The notes beneath the pieces were generated by a model. That model worked only from the letters and a program-made list of their open reading frames with translations, was not told where the DNA came from and did not search any database. A program made the translations under genes and the position numbers. Shown here one piece after another: positions 1 through 7,170 of a stretch of 11,036 bases of DNA. Each line of letters begins with the position of its first letter. Position 1 is the first letter of the stretch. Location: contig NZ_BAIO01000045.1 of assembly GCF_000613305.1 (NCBI RefSeq), forward strand, positions 1 through 11,036, in the 5' to 3' direction. Origin of the DNA: Komagataeibacter kakiaceti JCM 25156 (lineage in GTDB: Bacteria > Pseudomonadota > Alphaproteobacteria > Acetobacterales > Acetobacteraceae).

Positions 1-544
1 CAGAGCGGCGGCCTTGATCCCCTGCTCGGCTGCGAAGCGGCGGGCGTTGGCCGCCCTGTTTTCCAGCCCGTCGACGCCATCCGGTCCTCTTCGCGATACT
101 CGTTGAACTGTGAGGACAGTTCGCGGGCCTGCGCGCGCTTGGCGTCATAGAACTGGGCAGCCCCGAAGGCGGACGCGACAGCGGCACCCGCCATGCGCTG
201 GAGGTGCATTTCCAGCCCCTTGTCGTTCTGCTCCCCGTTCCATGTGGTCACGACCAGCACGGGCGAGAGGCTGCGGGCGATGACGGTGAAAGCCTGCCGG
301 GCCGTTTCCGCGAGGGCGTCGGCGTCGAAGTCCTCAAGGCCGAAATGGGAAACGATCTTGGTGATCTGGTCGGGAACGGGGATCAGGCTTCGGCGGCCTC
401 GATGGTGATGACAGGCGCGCGCCGGGCCGCTTCCTCGAAGCGGCGGGCAGCGGGAGCCTTCTGGCCCGATTTTGCCTTGCTGGCGGCTTTCTTCTCTTGC
501 GCGGAAGCAAGGGCGGCGGTCATTGTGTTGGTAGCGTTGGACAT
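1..544 (-). CDS. Unknown conserved-looking protein, 5' part only, two frameshifts
   Basis: The start is the ATG at 544, with a weak AGAAAGG about 9 bases upstream. The first frame gives a Lys/Ala-rich N-terminus (MSNATNTMTAALAS...) and stops after 53 residues at 383-385. The next frame, read from 386 downward, gives a well-formed globular sequence (IPVPDQITKIVSHFGLEDF...) with no start codon of its own, and joins smoothly if one C is restored (EAL-IPVP). A second shift near 81-82 is cured by restoring one G (EEDR-DGVDGLENRAANARRFAAEQ). With both repaired, one open frame of exactly 182 codons runs to base 1 and off the window. I do not recognise the family. The later part is helix-rich and charged (AKRAQARELSSQFNEYREEDR). 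The two losses could be real decay or sequence errors. Confidence 0.6.
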
Positions 545-639
545 GAAACTAGGCCTTTCTGTCTGGCGTCAGCCCTGTCCGGTGTTCCACCACCGGGCGG
601 GGCGTCTGTGGCGGGAACCATTTCCCTCTCCACAAATAA

Positions 640-668
640 AGAATAGTACAGACAGACTATAAATGCAA
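640..668 (-). promoter_or_regulatory. Possible sigma70-type promoter of the gene starting at 544
   Basis: Read on the minus strand, TTGCAT (668-663) and TATTCT (645-640) are separated by exactly 17 bases, each matching 4 of 6 consensus positions, in an AT-rich island. Transcription would start near 633, giving a leader of about 90 bases before the ATG at 544. The match is modest and AT-rich DNA yields such matches easily. Confidence 0.3.
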
Positions 669-686
669 TAAAAAAGACAATGAATT

Positions 687-710
687 AGAAGTAAACATTA
701 GTTTACTTCT
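687..710. repeat. Perfect 10-bp inverted repeat, operator or terminator candidate
   Basis: AGAAGTAAAC (687-696), ATTA spacer, GTTTACTTCT (701-710). It lies just upstream of the -35 of the promoter proposed at 640-668, so a regulator's binding site is the favoured reading. On the plus strand it is followed by GTTTTTATT, so it could fold as a terminator in RNA, but no plus-strand gene leads into it. Confidence 0.55.
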
Positions 711-768
711 GTTTTTATTCCCTTTATTTCCTTATGCCCATTTTATTAATCGCAGTATTATCGGGAAT

Positions 769-783
769 CTCACAAGTATTCAT
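769..783. repeat. 15-bp direct repeat, copy 1
   Basis: CTCACAAGTATTCAT occurs here and again, in the same orientation, at 7066-7080. The flanks do not match. Both copies are in non-coding DNA. In the minus-strand direction both read ATG AAT ACT TGT GAG. An exact 15-mer shared by chance within 11 kb is not very rare, so significance is uncertain. Confidence 0.35.
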
Positions 784-804
784 TCTGAAGAACCCCAGGG
801 CGAG

Positions 805-913
805 CGGTCGAACCGTTGCGCGAAAGCGTGGAGACCCCGCAGGGGGCTCCAGTGAGGTTAGCGGCGCAGCCGCTTAGCGAACCAGAGTGAGAGAACCCCG
901 AAGGGGCCGCCCC
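805..913. repeat. Cluster of short GC-rich hairpins, possible oriT or origin element
   Basis: Five small fold-backs follow one another: CGGT-CGA-ACCG (805-815); CGC-GAAA-GCG (819-828); GGAG-A-CCCC-GCA-GGGG-G-CTCC (830-850, one internal mismatch); AGCGGC-GCA-GCCGCT (860-874); CCCC-GAA-GGGG (896-906), which competes with GGGG-CCG-CCCC (903-913). Most loops are three bases (CGA, GCA, GCA, GAA). A T-rich stretch follows. Nothing is coded here. Such structure suits a site recognised as single strand or a structured RNA. I see no nick-site motif that I can name, so the function is unassigned. Confidence 0.45.
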
Positions 914-1031
914 TGATTTTCATTTTTTTCCTGCTGAACAGAGATGTTTCCCGGACCAGGTCTTTCGGGAAAGGAAACCGTCTCCAGATGCCCTGGCTTA
1001 CGCCGCGTTTTGCGGGCATGCACTGCAGGGA

Positions 1032-1052
1032 CACAGATCCAGTTCATCTGTG
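1032..1052 (-). terminator. Stem-loop downstream of the cupin remnant
   Basis: CACAGAT (1032-1038) pairs with ATCTGTG (1046-1052) around a 7-base loop, 15 bases beyond the stop codon of the minus-strand cupin remnant. No T tract follows on the minus strand, so termination would be weak. Confidence 0.25.
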
Positions 1053-1067
1053 ACCCGCGGCATTACT

Positions 1068-1331
1068 TCAGATACTCTTGATGAAGCCGGAAGGCGTGCC
1101 TTCGGCAGGATTGACGAACACCACGTCATCCGGTGCCCGGCGCGGTGTGTCGATGGCAAGAAAAATGACAGGATCACGCAGGATACGCGGCACCGCACGC
1201 ACCGCACGCCGCGGAAAGACCAGCAGGTGCCCGGGGACAAACGGCGCTTCCTCAGCCGGGTCGTCAATCCAGAATGTCCCTTCTCCCGAAAGGACATGGA
1301 GGACTTCATCACACTGGGTGTGATAAGAGGC
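1068..1331 (-). pseudogene. Cupin-domain protein remnant (C-terminal 87 residues)
   Basis: The frame ends in TGA at 1068-1070. From 1331 it reads ASYHTQCDEVLHVLSGEGTF and so on, with the cupin pattern: His and Glu of the first motif (YHTQCDEVLHVLSGEG), then PGHLLVFPRR and a conserved-looking tail (IDTPRRAPDDVVFVNPAEG). Cupins of this type are small beta-barrel metal-binding proteins with varied roles. Upstream of 1331 the frame no longer looks like a cupin: the DNA belongs to a dehydrogenase fragment in another frame. The N-terminal part of the barrel is therefore missing and there is no start codon of its own. The open frame extends upstream to 1547 only by chance. I consider it a truncated relic; a chimeric product cannot be excluded. 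Confidence 0.6.
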
Positions 1332-1417
1332 CTGCTGTGATCCACCACATGATGTGCCCCGAGGGGTTTTACCCAGTCGCGTGTTTCTGGCCGGGAGGCG
1401 GTGGCGATGACCGTGAC
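1325..1417 (-). pseudogene. Zinc-type alcohol dehydrogenase fragment (about 31 residues)
   Basis: In a different minus-strand frame from the cupin remnant, bases 1417-1325 encode VTVIATASRPETRDWVKPLG followed by AHHVVDHSRPL. This closely resembles the segment just after the Rossmann nucleotide-binding loop of zinc-binding alcohol dehydrogenase/quinone oxidoreductase family proteins, where the sequence typically reads VIATASRPET..WV..LGAHHVIDHS.PL. Homology ends at about 1325, within a few bases of where the cupin remnant begins. The open frame continues upstream (DWGGKYQEPSMFRVKGRV, to about 1484), but I cannot place that part. This is an internal fragment with neither N- nor C-terminal domain. 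Confidence 0.55.
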
Positions 1418-1540
1418 ATCGGTCAGGACCCGGCCCTTCACCCGGAACATAGACGGTTCCTGGTATTTCCCGCCCCAGTCGCATGACGGACAGATATACG
1501 GGACACGCTATCGGGCCATGGAACCACAGGGGGAAACTGC

Positions 1541-2146
1541 GTGGCACGACTTCGACGTCATCGCATTAAGCCTCCCGGCAGATGCCGGCTGACGGCCCAT
1601 GAGGCGCAGGTCTGGCGATCCTTTCGCGCCGCCATCCAGGGCGAGAAAGGAGAGAGCGCCGTAGCCCACGTGCTCGACCGGAGCGGCCTGGCCGTGCTGC
1701 ACGACGCCATACTGCCGACGGGTGACGGCAGGACGACCCAGATTGACCATCTGTTCCTCGGCTCAAGGGGCATCCATGTCGTGGAGACAAAGCGGTATGG
1801 CGGCGAACTGACCGGACACCCGGAAGACGAACGGTGGCGACAGCGTTTTGCTGGCGAGGCGCCCGACGCCCCGCCCCGGCTGATTTACAGCCCGGTGATG
1901 CAGAATGCCGCCCATTGCCGGGCCGTCTACGCGCTGGCCCGCCTCGTGGACCCGACCATCCAGGTCTTCAGCCACGTTGTGATGACGGGAACTGCGGTCC
2001 TGTCACCTGCGCTTGTGGCCTGCACCCTTTCCCTTTCCGGATTGGAAACCCTGCTACATGGTCTTGAGCGCAACGTGCCGCGGGGCACACTGACTGACGC
2101 ATGGCGGCGCATCGGGCTTGCCTGCCATGCCAGCGGGCATCAGTAA
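1541..2146 (+). CDS. NERD-domain (nuclease-related) protein
   Basis: A 201-residue protein. The start is GTG at 1541, chosen because AGGGGG sits 8 bases upstream and no in-frame ATG fits better. The NERD pattern is clear: GEKGESAVAHVL (residues 34-45), then QIDHLFL with Asp69, then VVETKRYGG with Glu82-x-Lys84, then a Trp in the expected place (DERWRQRF). NERD is a nuclease-like fold related to archaeal Holliday-junction resolvase and PD-(D/E)XK enzymes; Asp and ExK are the likely catalytic residues and are present. The C-terminal 90 residues are not recognised. NERD proteins occur on plasmids and in defence-like settings, but their substrate is usually unknown. The gene converges on the next one, overlapping it by 7 bases. 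It is one of only two plus-strand genes here. Confidence 0.8.
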   Translation: MARLRRHRIKPPGRCRLTAHEAQVWRSFRAAIQGEKGESAVAHVLDRSGLAVLHDAILPTGDGRTTQIDHLFLGSRGIHVVETKRYGGELTGHPEDERWRQRFAGEAPDAPPRLIYSPVMQNAAHCRAVYALARLVDPTIQVFSHVVMTGTAVLSPALVACTLSLSGLETLLHGLERNVPRGTLTDAWRRIGLACHASGHQ

Positions 2147-2574
2147 GCGGCCTCCCTGTCGAGAAAATCGAGCAGTTCCGCGATTTCCGCAGTTGAAAGC
2201 ATACGCCCGCGACAGGCCTCACTATCGCGGGGAAAATCGAGCGGCTCACCACCATGGTCACGGTTGCCGGCACTGATCCAGAGTACACGCTCCGGCTCCT
2301 CGGGATCATAATCAAGGCGAACCCCGAGGCCATCTCCAAGGTCGATGAAATCGGAGAACAGGTCGTCCTCACACCGAAGCGGAAGCGTGCCGATTTCCAC
2401 ACCGACCCATCTGTCGGGAAATCTGGCCCGGAGAAGGTCGGCGAGCTGGCGCGTATGCAGCCTGAGATCCGTCGGATCCCGGACGGGCGGCGGTGGCTCC
2501 AGGGGCTGCAGGAAACCCGCCTCGTCATCATCCCAGTCATCGGGCTCAATCGGCGGCACTGGCTTTTTCGCCAT
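2140..2574 (-). CDS. Small acidic protein of unknown function
   Basis: 144 residues from ATG 2574, preceded by AAGGA about 9 bases upstream. The longer open frame to 2721 has a Cys/Arg-rich start that looks non-coding and is not used. The protein begins MAKKPVPPIEPDDWDDDEAG, a proline- and aspartate-rich likely flexible tail, then continues as a globular domain (RLHTRQLADLLRARFPDRWV, later LDYDPEEPERVLWISAG) ending in STAEIAELLDFLDREAAY. I do not recognise the family. Its start lies 130 bases downstream of the helicase stop, so it may be the last gene of the same transcript. It overlaps the NERD gene tail to tail. No signal peptide or membrane segment is seen. Confidence 0.7.
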   Translation of the reverse strand: MAKKPVPPIEPDDWDDDEAGFLQPLEPPPPVRDPTDLRLHTRQLADLLRARFPDRWVGVEIGTLPLRCEDDLFSDFIDLGDGLGVRLDYDPEEPERVLWISAGNRDHGGEPLDFPRDSEACRGRMLSTAEIAELLDFLDREAAY

Positions 2575-2704
2575 AAAGCAGACGTCCTTCGACCAAAAGA
2601 AAAGCAATTTAAGACCGAAGCGTCGGACGGAACCAGCCTGTTTGGTGCAATGCCCCGGCCACGCGAACGCATGTCGCCGCTGCCGGAGCATGCATTGTCC
2701 GCAT

Positions 2705-4757
2705 TCACAAGCCAAGCGCATTCAGTTCCTGATCAACCTGCCTCCAACGGCCGTCAGACTGAGGTGGTTCGTTCCTACCATGATTCCAGCTGCTGACCCG
2801 GTTCTCGAGTGGAATTTCGTCAATGAACCGGCTCGGACGGGAAGATCCGCCTTGGCGATAATCACAGAACGTGATCGTGGCCTGCTCCATGGCCCGGGTC
2901 AGCGCCACATAGGCAAGGCGACGCTCCTCTCCGGGATTGCGCGACATCGCACCGGGGAAAATCGCCTCTTCCCATGCAGGAAGAAAGACATGCCGGAATT
3001 CCAGTCCTTTCGACCGGTGCATGGTCATGAGCTGAACGCGATCACGACCTTTTTCTCCAGGTGCTCCGCCTGCCAGTGCCGCATGTTCGAGGAGGTGTTC
3101 CACGCGCCGGAAACCCTGGGCCAGTTCGATCAGTTCCACGAGGTTTTCGCGCTGGGTTGCAGCTTCATCCGAATCATCAGCCCGCAGCATGTCCAGATAC
3201 CCTGTTGCCTCGAGCAGGCCGGTAAGGCGCTCCCCAAGGCTTTCCCCTTCCCGACATCCGATCTGTCTGAGAATCTGGACGAATCCCTGCAGCGCCACGG
3301 CACATCTCGGGGACAGCCGGGTCCGTGTGGCCGCCGCGCATAGCGACAGCCCCCCCCGCCGAAGCCTCTATCTCGATTTTCCCCAGGCCCCTGGCGCCAA
3401 GGCCCCGCGGGGGCCGGTTGGCCATCCGCCGAAAGGCTTCGTCCGACCTGCGCTCATCGGGCCATGCACAAAGCGTCAGCAGGGCCAGAGCGTCCTTGAC
3501 GGCGGTACGCCGATAGAAACCCACATCCCCGATGATCTCGTAGGGGACACGGGCGTGGAGCAATGCTTCCTCCAGCGTTCGGGAAAGCCGGTTCTGGCGG
3601 TAAATGATAGCCATGTCATGCCAGGCGACGCCGGTCGCTGCGCGACGGCCAATCTCCCGGACGATCGCCGCAGCTTCCTCGGTGGCGTAGGAGAACCCCA
3701 GAACCTCGATCGGGAGGCCCTCGCCCCGACGTGTAAACAGTGTCTTTTCGATCCGCGACGGGTCAAATGAAATCACCGCATTCGACGCATCAAGAATATT
3801 GCTGGTAGAACGGAAGTTCTCCTCGAGCTTGAACGTCTTCACAGCAGGAAATTCACGCGGGAAGTTCCGCAGGAAGCCGACTTTCGCCCCCCGCCAGGAA
3901 TAGATGCTCTGGGAATCATCACCCACACAGAACAGTTCACCAGACGTCCTGCTGAGCAACGTGAGCCACAGGTACTGGGCGCGGTTCACATCCTGAAACT
4001 CGTCCGCCATCACGGCCGTAAAACGGGCGGACCACCGGCGATGGTATGCCGCATCATGCAGCATCGCGAGGGTCGGCCACATCAGCAGATCACCAAAATC
4101 CGCCGCGTTCTGCTCGCGCAGGATCGCCTGGTAACGACCATACAACCCGACGACAAAGCGCCAGCTTTCGTGATCCACATGGAGATTCGCCGACTGCCGC
4201 CTGCCGATCAGGCTTTCAACATGCGCGAAAGCAGCCACCGGTGTGATCAGATCCTCTTTCAGCCGCGCAATCCGCTCGGCCATTTTTTTGATCTGTCTCG
4301 CATCTCCTGGCGCTCCTTCCTGCGGCACGGGAAGCTTTTCCTTAGGGACAGTCCTGATCAGGCGGCGGACAATGGCGAGACTGTCCTCGGCGTCACGAAT
4401 GTCAAAACCGCTACGCAATTGCGCCACTTCAGGCTCGGCCCGTAGCTGTCGGGCCGCAAGGGCATGAAACGTTCCAAGCCATGTGGGTACCGAGTACGTC
4501 CCAAGAACGTCTCCGATGCGCTTGCGCATTTCCTGGGCGGCCTTGTTGGTAAAGGTTACACAGAGGATCTGGCCAGGAACCATGCCATGCAGTCCGACGC
4601 GGGTTGCGACCCCGGCTGTCAGGGTTTTGGTCTTGCCGGTGCCTGCCCCTGCCAGAACCAGAACATATCCCAGCGCCATCGCCGCGCGCCGCTGTTCTGG
4701 CGTCAGGCTATCAAGGACTGGCGCAAGCGCACGCGGAACGGGAAGATTACCGGTCAT
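2705..4757 (-). CDS. UvrD/Rep/PcrA-type superfamily 1 DNA helicase, frameshifted
   Basis: An ATP-dependent 3'-5' DNA helicase by family, about 683 residues when repaired, close to the usual UvrD/Rep size. Visible motifs: Walker A AGAGTGKT (36-43); VTFTNKAAQEMRKRI (67-81); TFHALAARQL (96-105); Walker B DEFQD (252-256); GDDSQSIYSWRGA (279-291); EENFRSTSN (312-320); after the shift, TMHRSKGLEF (about 577-586) and RRLAYVALTRA (about 615). The reading frame changes at a run of eight G (plus-strand C, 3350-3357): seven would keep the frame open (EASAGG-LSLCAAA). The ATG at 4757 overlaps the upstream stop as ATGA, so translation is coupled. The helicase could act on incoming or replicating plasmid DNA. 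A chromosomal uvrD would not sit in such an operon. Confidence 0.88.
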
Positions 4758-5397
4758 AGCTCTTCCAGCCCTTCCGCCATGCAACCCGGGGTCGTGGTGA
4801 TCTTACCGGTCGAGAGCAGGATCGTCGCCGGATAGGAAAGATCCCAGTTCCCAAGCCTGCGTTCCCAGCGTCCATCGATAACCAGGCCGACAGGACAGCC
4901 CGACCGTTCGTAGAGGCGGACTGCACTTTGCGGTATCGGGGGATCATCTTCGGCCTGCGCCAAATGCTGGCGCAGGTGGCGGTTCCAGATGGTCTGGGCC
5001 AGGGGCGACCGGACAAACATCCGTGAAAGGTCTACCTTCATCGCCAGACGCGCGATCCCCCGATCCGCATAGTCTGAAACAGATCCCATGACCCTCTCCT
5101 GTGTGAGATGATCCTGCGCGCAGGACCGTTCGGCGCCCACCTCTGTGGCATGCCAGCCGTAAATGACGATCATCCCGTGATCGTCGGTGAAGGAGGCGAT
5201 GCGGCCTGCCAAGTCCCGGCCTCGAGCCATCGAGGCCGCGCGTTGCCCCGCAACCGACGCGCCACGTAATTCCACATATCCGTCGCCACCCTGGCATAGG
5301 CGTTCGGGCATGCGCGCAGGCCTGCATATATCTGGACAAAGCCTGCAGCCCGCGATGCCGTCTGCCCGGTGAGCCGAAAGGATTCACGCTGGCTCAC
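4754..5397 (-). CDS. Unknown protein, about 214 aa, frameshifted
   Basis: The start is GTG at 5397, overlapping the TGA of the Toprim gene as GTGA; the stop overlaps the helicase start as ATGA. This coupling on both sides marks it as part of the same operon. The first frame reads MSQRESFRLTGQTASRAAGF to ..NYVARRLRG; it continues in the next frame as QRAASMARGRDLAGRIASFT if one G is restored to the GGGG run at 5246-5249. The remaining sequence is well formed (MIVIYGWHATEVGAE; VKVDLS-like MKVDLSRMFVRSPLAQTIW; GWERRLGNW-like RWERRLGNWDLSYPATILL). I do not recognise a family or any catalytic motif. No signal peptide or membrane segment is evident. Position between a primase-like and a helicase gene suggests a role in plasmid DNA processing, by context only. 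Confidence 0.7.
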
Positions 5398-6591
5398 AAG
5401 GACATCCCCGGCGATGAACCTAGCCGTGGTCCGGCAGGCTTCTCGACAGGTTCAGACGAAGCAGGCAATGAGGGAACCGAAACCCGCAGCGGCCGCTGCA
5501 TGCCGTGCGCCTCGGCCTGACCCAGCCATGACGGGGAAACCGTCTCCGGCTGCGCTTTCGCCCCTGAACCCAGGACTTCGGACAGGCGGCACAAGGGCGC
5601 AACGGGAACAGAACCTGCCTCCATTCCTTCCCTGCGGGTCCTCAGGACCGCATTCCAATCCTCTCCCGGCCCTTTCGGAGATATCCGTCCTGACCAGAGA
5701 CCGACGTCCCGTGCCATCGCAGCGAATTTCCCGGCATAACGATCCCCCTGCGGGTCGTTATCAACGGCAACAACCAGTCGCGCTTCAGGCTGGGCGGCGA
5801 CCTGCATCATGACCCGTTTCAGGTTCACTTCGCTCTCTGGCTCATGCCGCCACCCGTCGAGGTATAGAGCGTTCCTTGCTGGAAGCGATCGAGTGCTGCA
5901 AAGGACAATGCATCAATGGCCGCCTCGGTGACGACAAGGCGCGTCACGGGCGCTTCTCCCCCGTCGGCCCGGAAACCGAAGAGACGCTTGCCAATGCCGC
6001 CCGTCGAAAACCCCTTGTAATCCGGCCCGCGCATTTCCATGCCGGTGAACTGCCCGTCCGCATCCCGATGGCCAAACCAGGCGGTTCCGTGCGGGCCTTC
6101 CTTCAGCGCCCCCTGCTGTCCGGCAATCGCGACAATATGGTCGGGCAACCCACGGATCTCCGTCAGATAGCGCCATGCAGCCGTCCCCTGCCGGGTGCGG
6201 CACGACGGTTCCACAGTTCAGCGGGATCGCGGCGCGGTCTGTCACCGGCTCCCTTCGTACGCTCGACAACTTCGAGCGTCGGGCTCCTGCCGATCAGGCC
6301 GCGAAGTTCCTGCCTGACATGACCGAGGTTCTTCGAGGGATCGAGATACTGGACAAGCTTGAAGACATCACCTTTGCCGTCGCCCTTGGGGTCCCACCAG
6401 CCCTTGCCATCGTGATTGACAATAATGGCCTCACTGTCACGGCGAAATTTCAGGTTACGGGCGGAACGCTGCGCGGTGGCCTGCCGATCCAGCCGGAATC
6501 CGGCTTTCTCCAGAACAACGGCGCAGTTTACAGCATTGCGAAGCTCATCAAGTTCTCTTTGCTGTGCTTCTGGGGAAGACGTGTAAGCCAT
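5394..6591 (-). CDS. DUF3991/Toprim-domain primase-like protein, two frameshifts
   Basis: The start is ATG 6591, with a strong GAAGGAG (6606-6600) 8 bases upstream; a GTG at 6600 would overlap that site and is less likely. The N-terminal 110 residues resemble the CHC2-like region of plasmid primases (GKGWWDPKGDGKGDVFKLVQ, 63-80), but without zinc-binding cysteines. Next comes a DUF3991-like segment (AAWRYLTEIRGLP, YKGFSTGG) and a Toprim domain: Glu in VVTEAAIDALS (about 223) and the DxD of VAVDNDPQGD (about 278 and 280). The Glu and DxD parts of this single domain lie in different frames, so the gene is certainly broken as given. One shift is at the CCCC run 6185-6188 (restore one G), the other near 5835 (restore one base). 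Repaired length is about 399 residues, ending in a Pro-rich tail. Such proteins are thought to prime or process plasmid DNA; the exact role is unproven. Confidence 0.8.
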
Positions 6592-7065
6592 GAAAGACAC
6601 TCCTTCACGAACAGCATGGATTGTGTTTCAGACCGCTCCGGTATTTACGGTGAGTATTTGAGATGATCGTGCGGAAACACACGACGACCTCTGTATGGTT
6701 CGTCGAGATATTGCGTCCTGATGATCCGCGTTGAGGGTTTTTATTCTGCGTGAACTGCAAAAGAATACAGGACGCACGAATGGCCGCAGTTTACACGCGG
6801 CAGCAAACGGCATATGCCCGCGCCACTGCGCACGCATTACCGGGACTATGGACGAGCGGGCACTCACGACGCCTGATACTCCCTGTGGAGGATCCCGTCT
6901 GCGCCCACATCATGCGACTGACGAAAAAATAAGGTTCACGAACCCGCCTGAAGGCCGATGGAGAAACAGGAGAGACACAGTTCATCCCCGATGTGGACGG
7001 ACGACCGGCGTTCCGGTGTCGGCCGACAGGCTTTCCCGATCGCCCGCGCCATCAGCCTGTCAGTC

Positions 7066-7080
7066 CTCACAAGTATTCAT
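7066..7080. repeat. 15-bp direct repeat, copy 2
   Basis: The second occurrence of CTCACAAGTATTCAT, identical and in the same orientation as 769-783. The flanking bases differ. It lies in the non-coding gap downstream of ssb. Confidence 0.35.
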
Positions 7081-7136
7081 GACGGGAACTGGCGCGGCAG
7101 AAGCCGCAGTTTCTTCTCCCTGAACGGGCACAATGC

Positions 7137-7158
7137 TCCGGGTCGTTGACGACCCGGA
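7137..7158 (-). terminator. Strong stem-loop downstream of ssb
   Basis: TCCGGGTCG (7137-7145) pairs perfectly with CGACCCGGA (7150-7158) around TTGA. It begins 13 bases after the ssb stop codon in the direction of ssb transcription. No T run follows (GCATTGTG), so it may act as a mRNA 3'-end stabiliser, a factor-assisted terminator, or a leader element of the Toprim operon. Confidence 0.5.
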
Positions 7159-7170
7159 ACACCACGCGGC

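Larger units (their letters stand above)
545..1067. other. Non-coding region: AT-rich promoter stretch and hairpin-rich block
   Basis: I see no convincing gene in these 520 bases. From about 635 to 790 the DNA is AT-rich, unlike the surrounding GC-rich sequence, and holds a possible promoter for the gene starting at 544 and a 24-bp dyad. From about 800 to 913 it is packed with short GC-rich hairpins, followed by a T-rich stretch at 914-929. A looser 7-bp stem (947-953 with 966-972) follows. A 19-codon minus-strand reading frame beginning MNTCE starts at 783, but nothing shows that it is translated. The mix of an AT-rich segment and clustered hairpins is what plasmid control sites (oriT, oriV) often look like. 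Confidence 0.5.
6607..7170. other. Gap of about 560 bases without a convincing gene
   Basis: Open frames here on both strands have poor composition (Arg/Ser/Cys-rich) and no supported starts. A 38-codon minus-strand frame from ATG 7052 to 6936 (MARAIGKACRPTPERRSSV...) has only a distant GAGGA and cannot be supported. The stretch probably holds the promoter of the Toprim operon, but I found no clear -35/-10 pair. It contains the second copy of the 15-bp repeat (7066-7080), a TATTCT/AGAATA dyad (6742-6747 with 6762-6767) and the strong stem-loop at 7137-7158. A decayed small gene is possible. Confidence 0.4.

Noticed and set aside
2345..3343. A 332-codon plus-strand open frame
   Set aside because: It lies opposite the helicase and the 144-aa gene, whose minus-strand products have clear motifs; its own sequence is Cys/Arg/Ser-rich with no recognisable domain.
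5825..6214. Reading the Toprim gene pieces as three separate overlapping genes
   Set aside because: The catalytic Glu and the DxD of one Toprim domain fall in different pieces, so the pieces belong to one protein.
6731..7123. A 130-codon plus-strand open frame in the gap downstream of ssb
   Set aside because: Low-quality composition, no ribosome site and no family resemblance.
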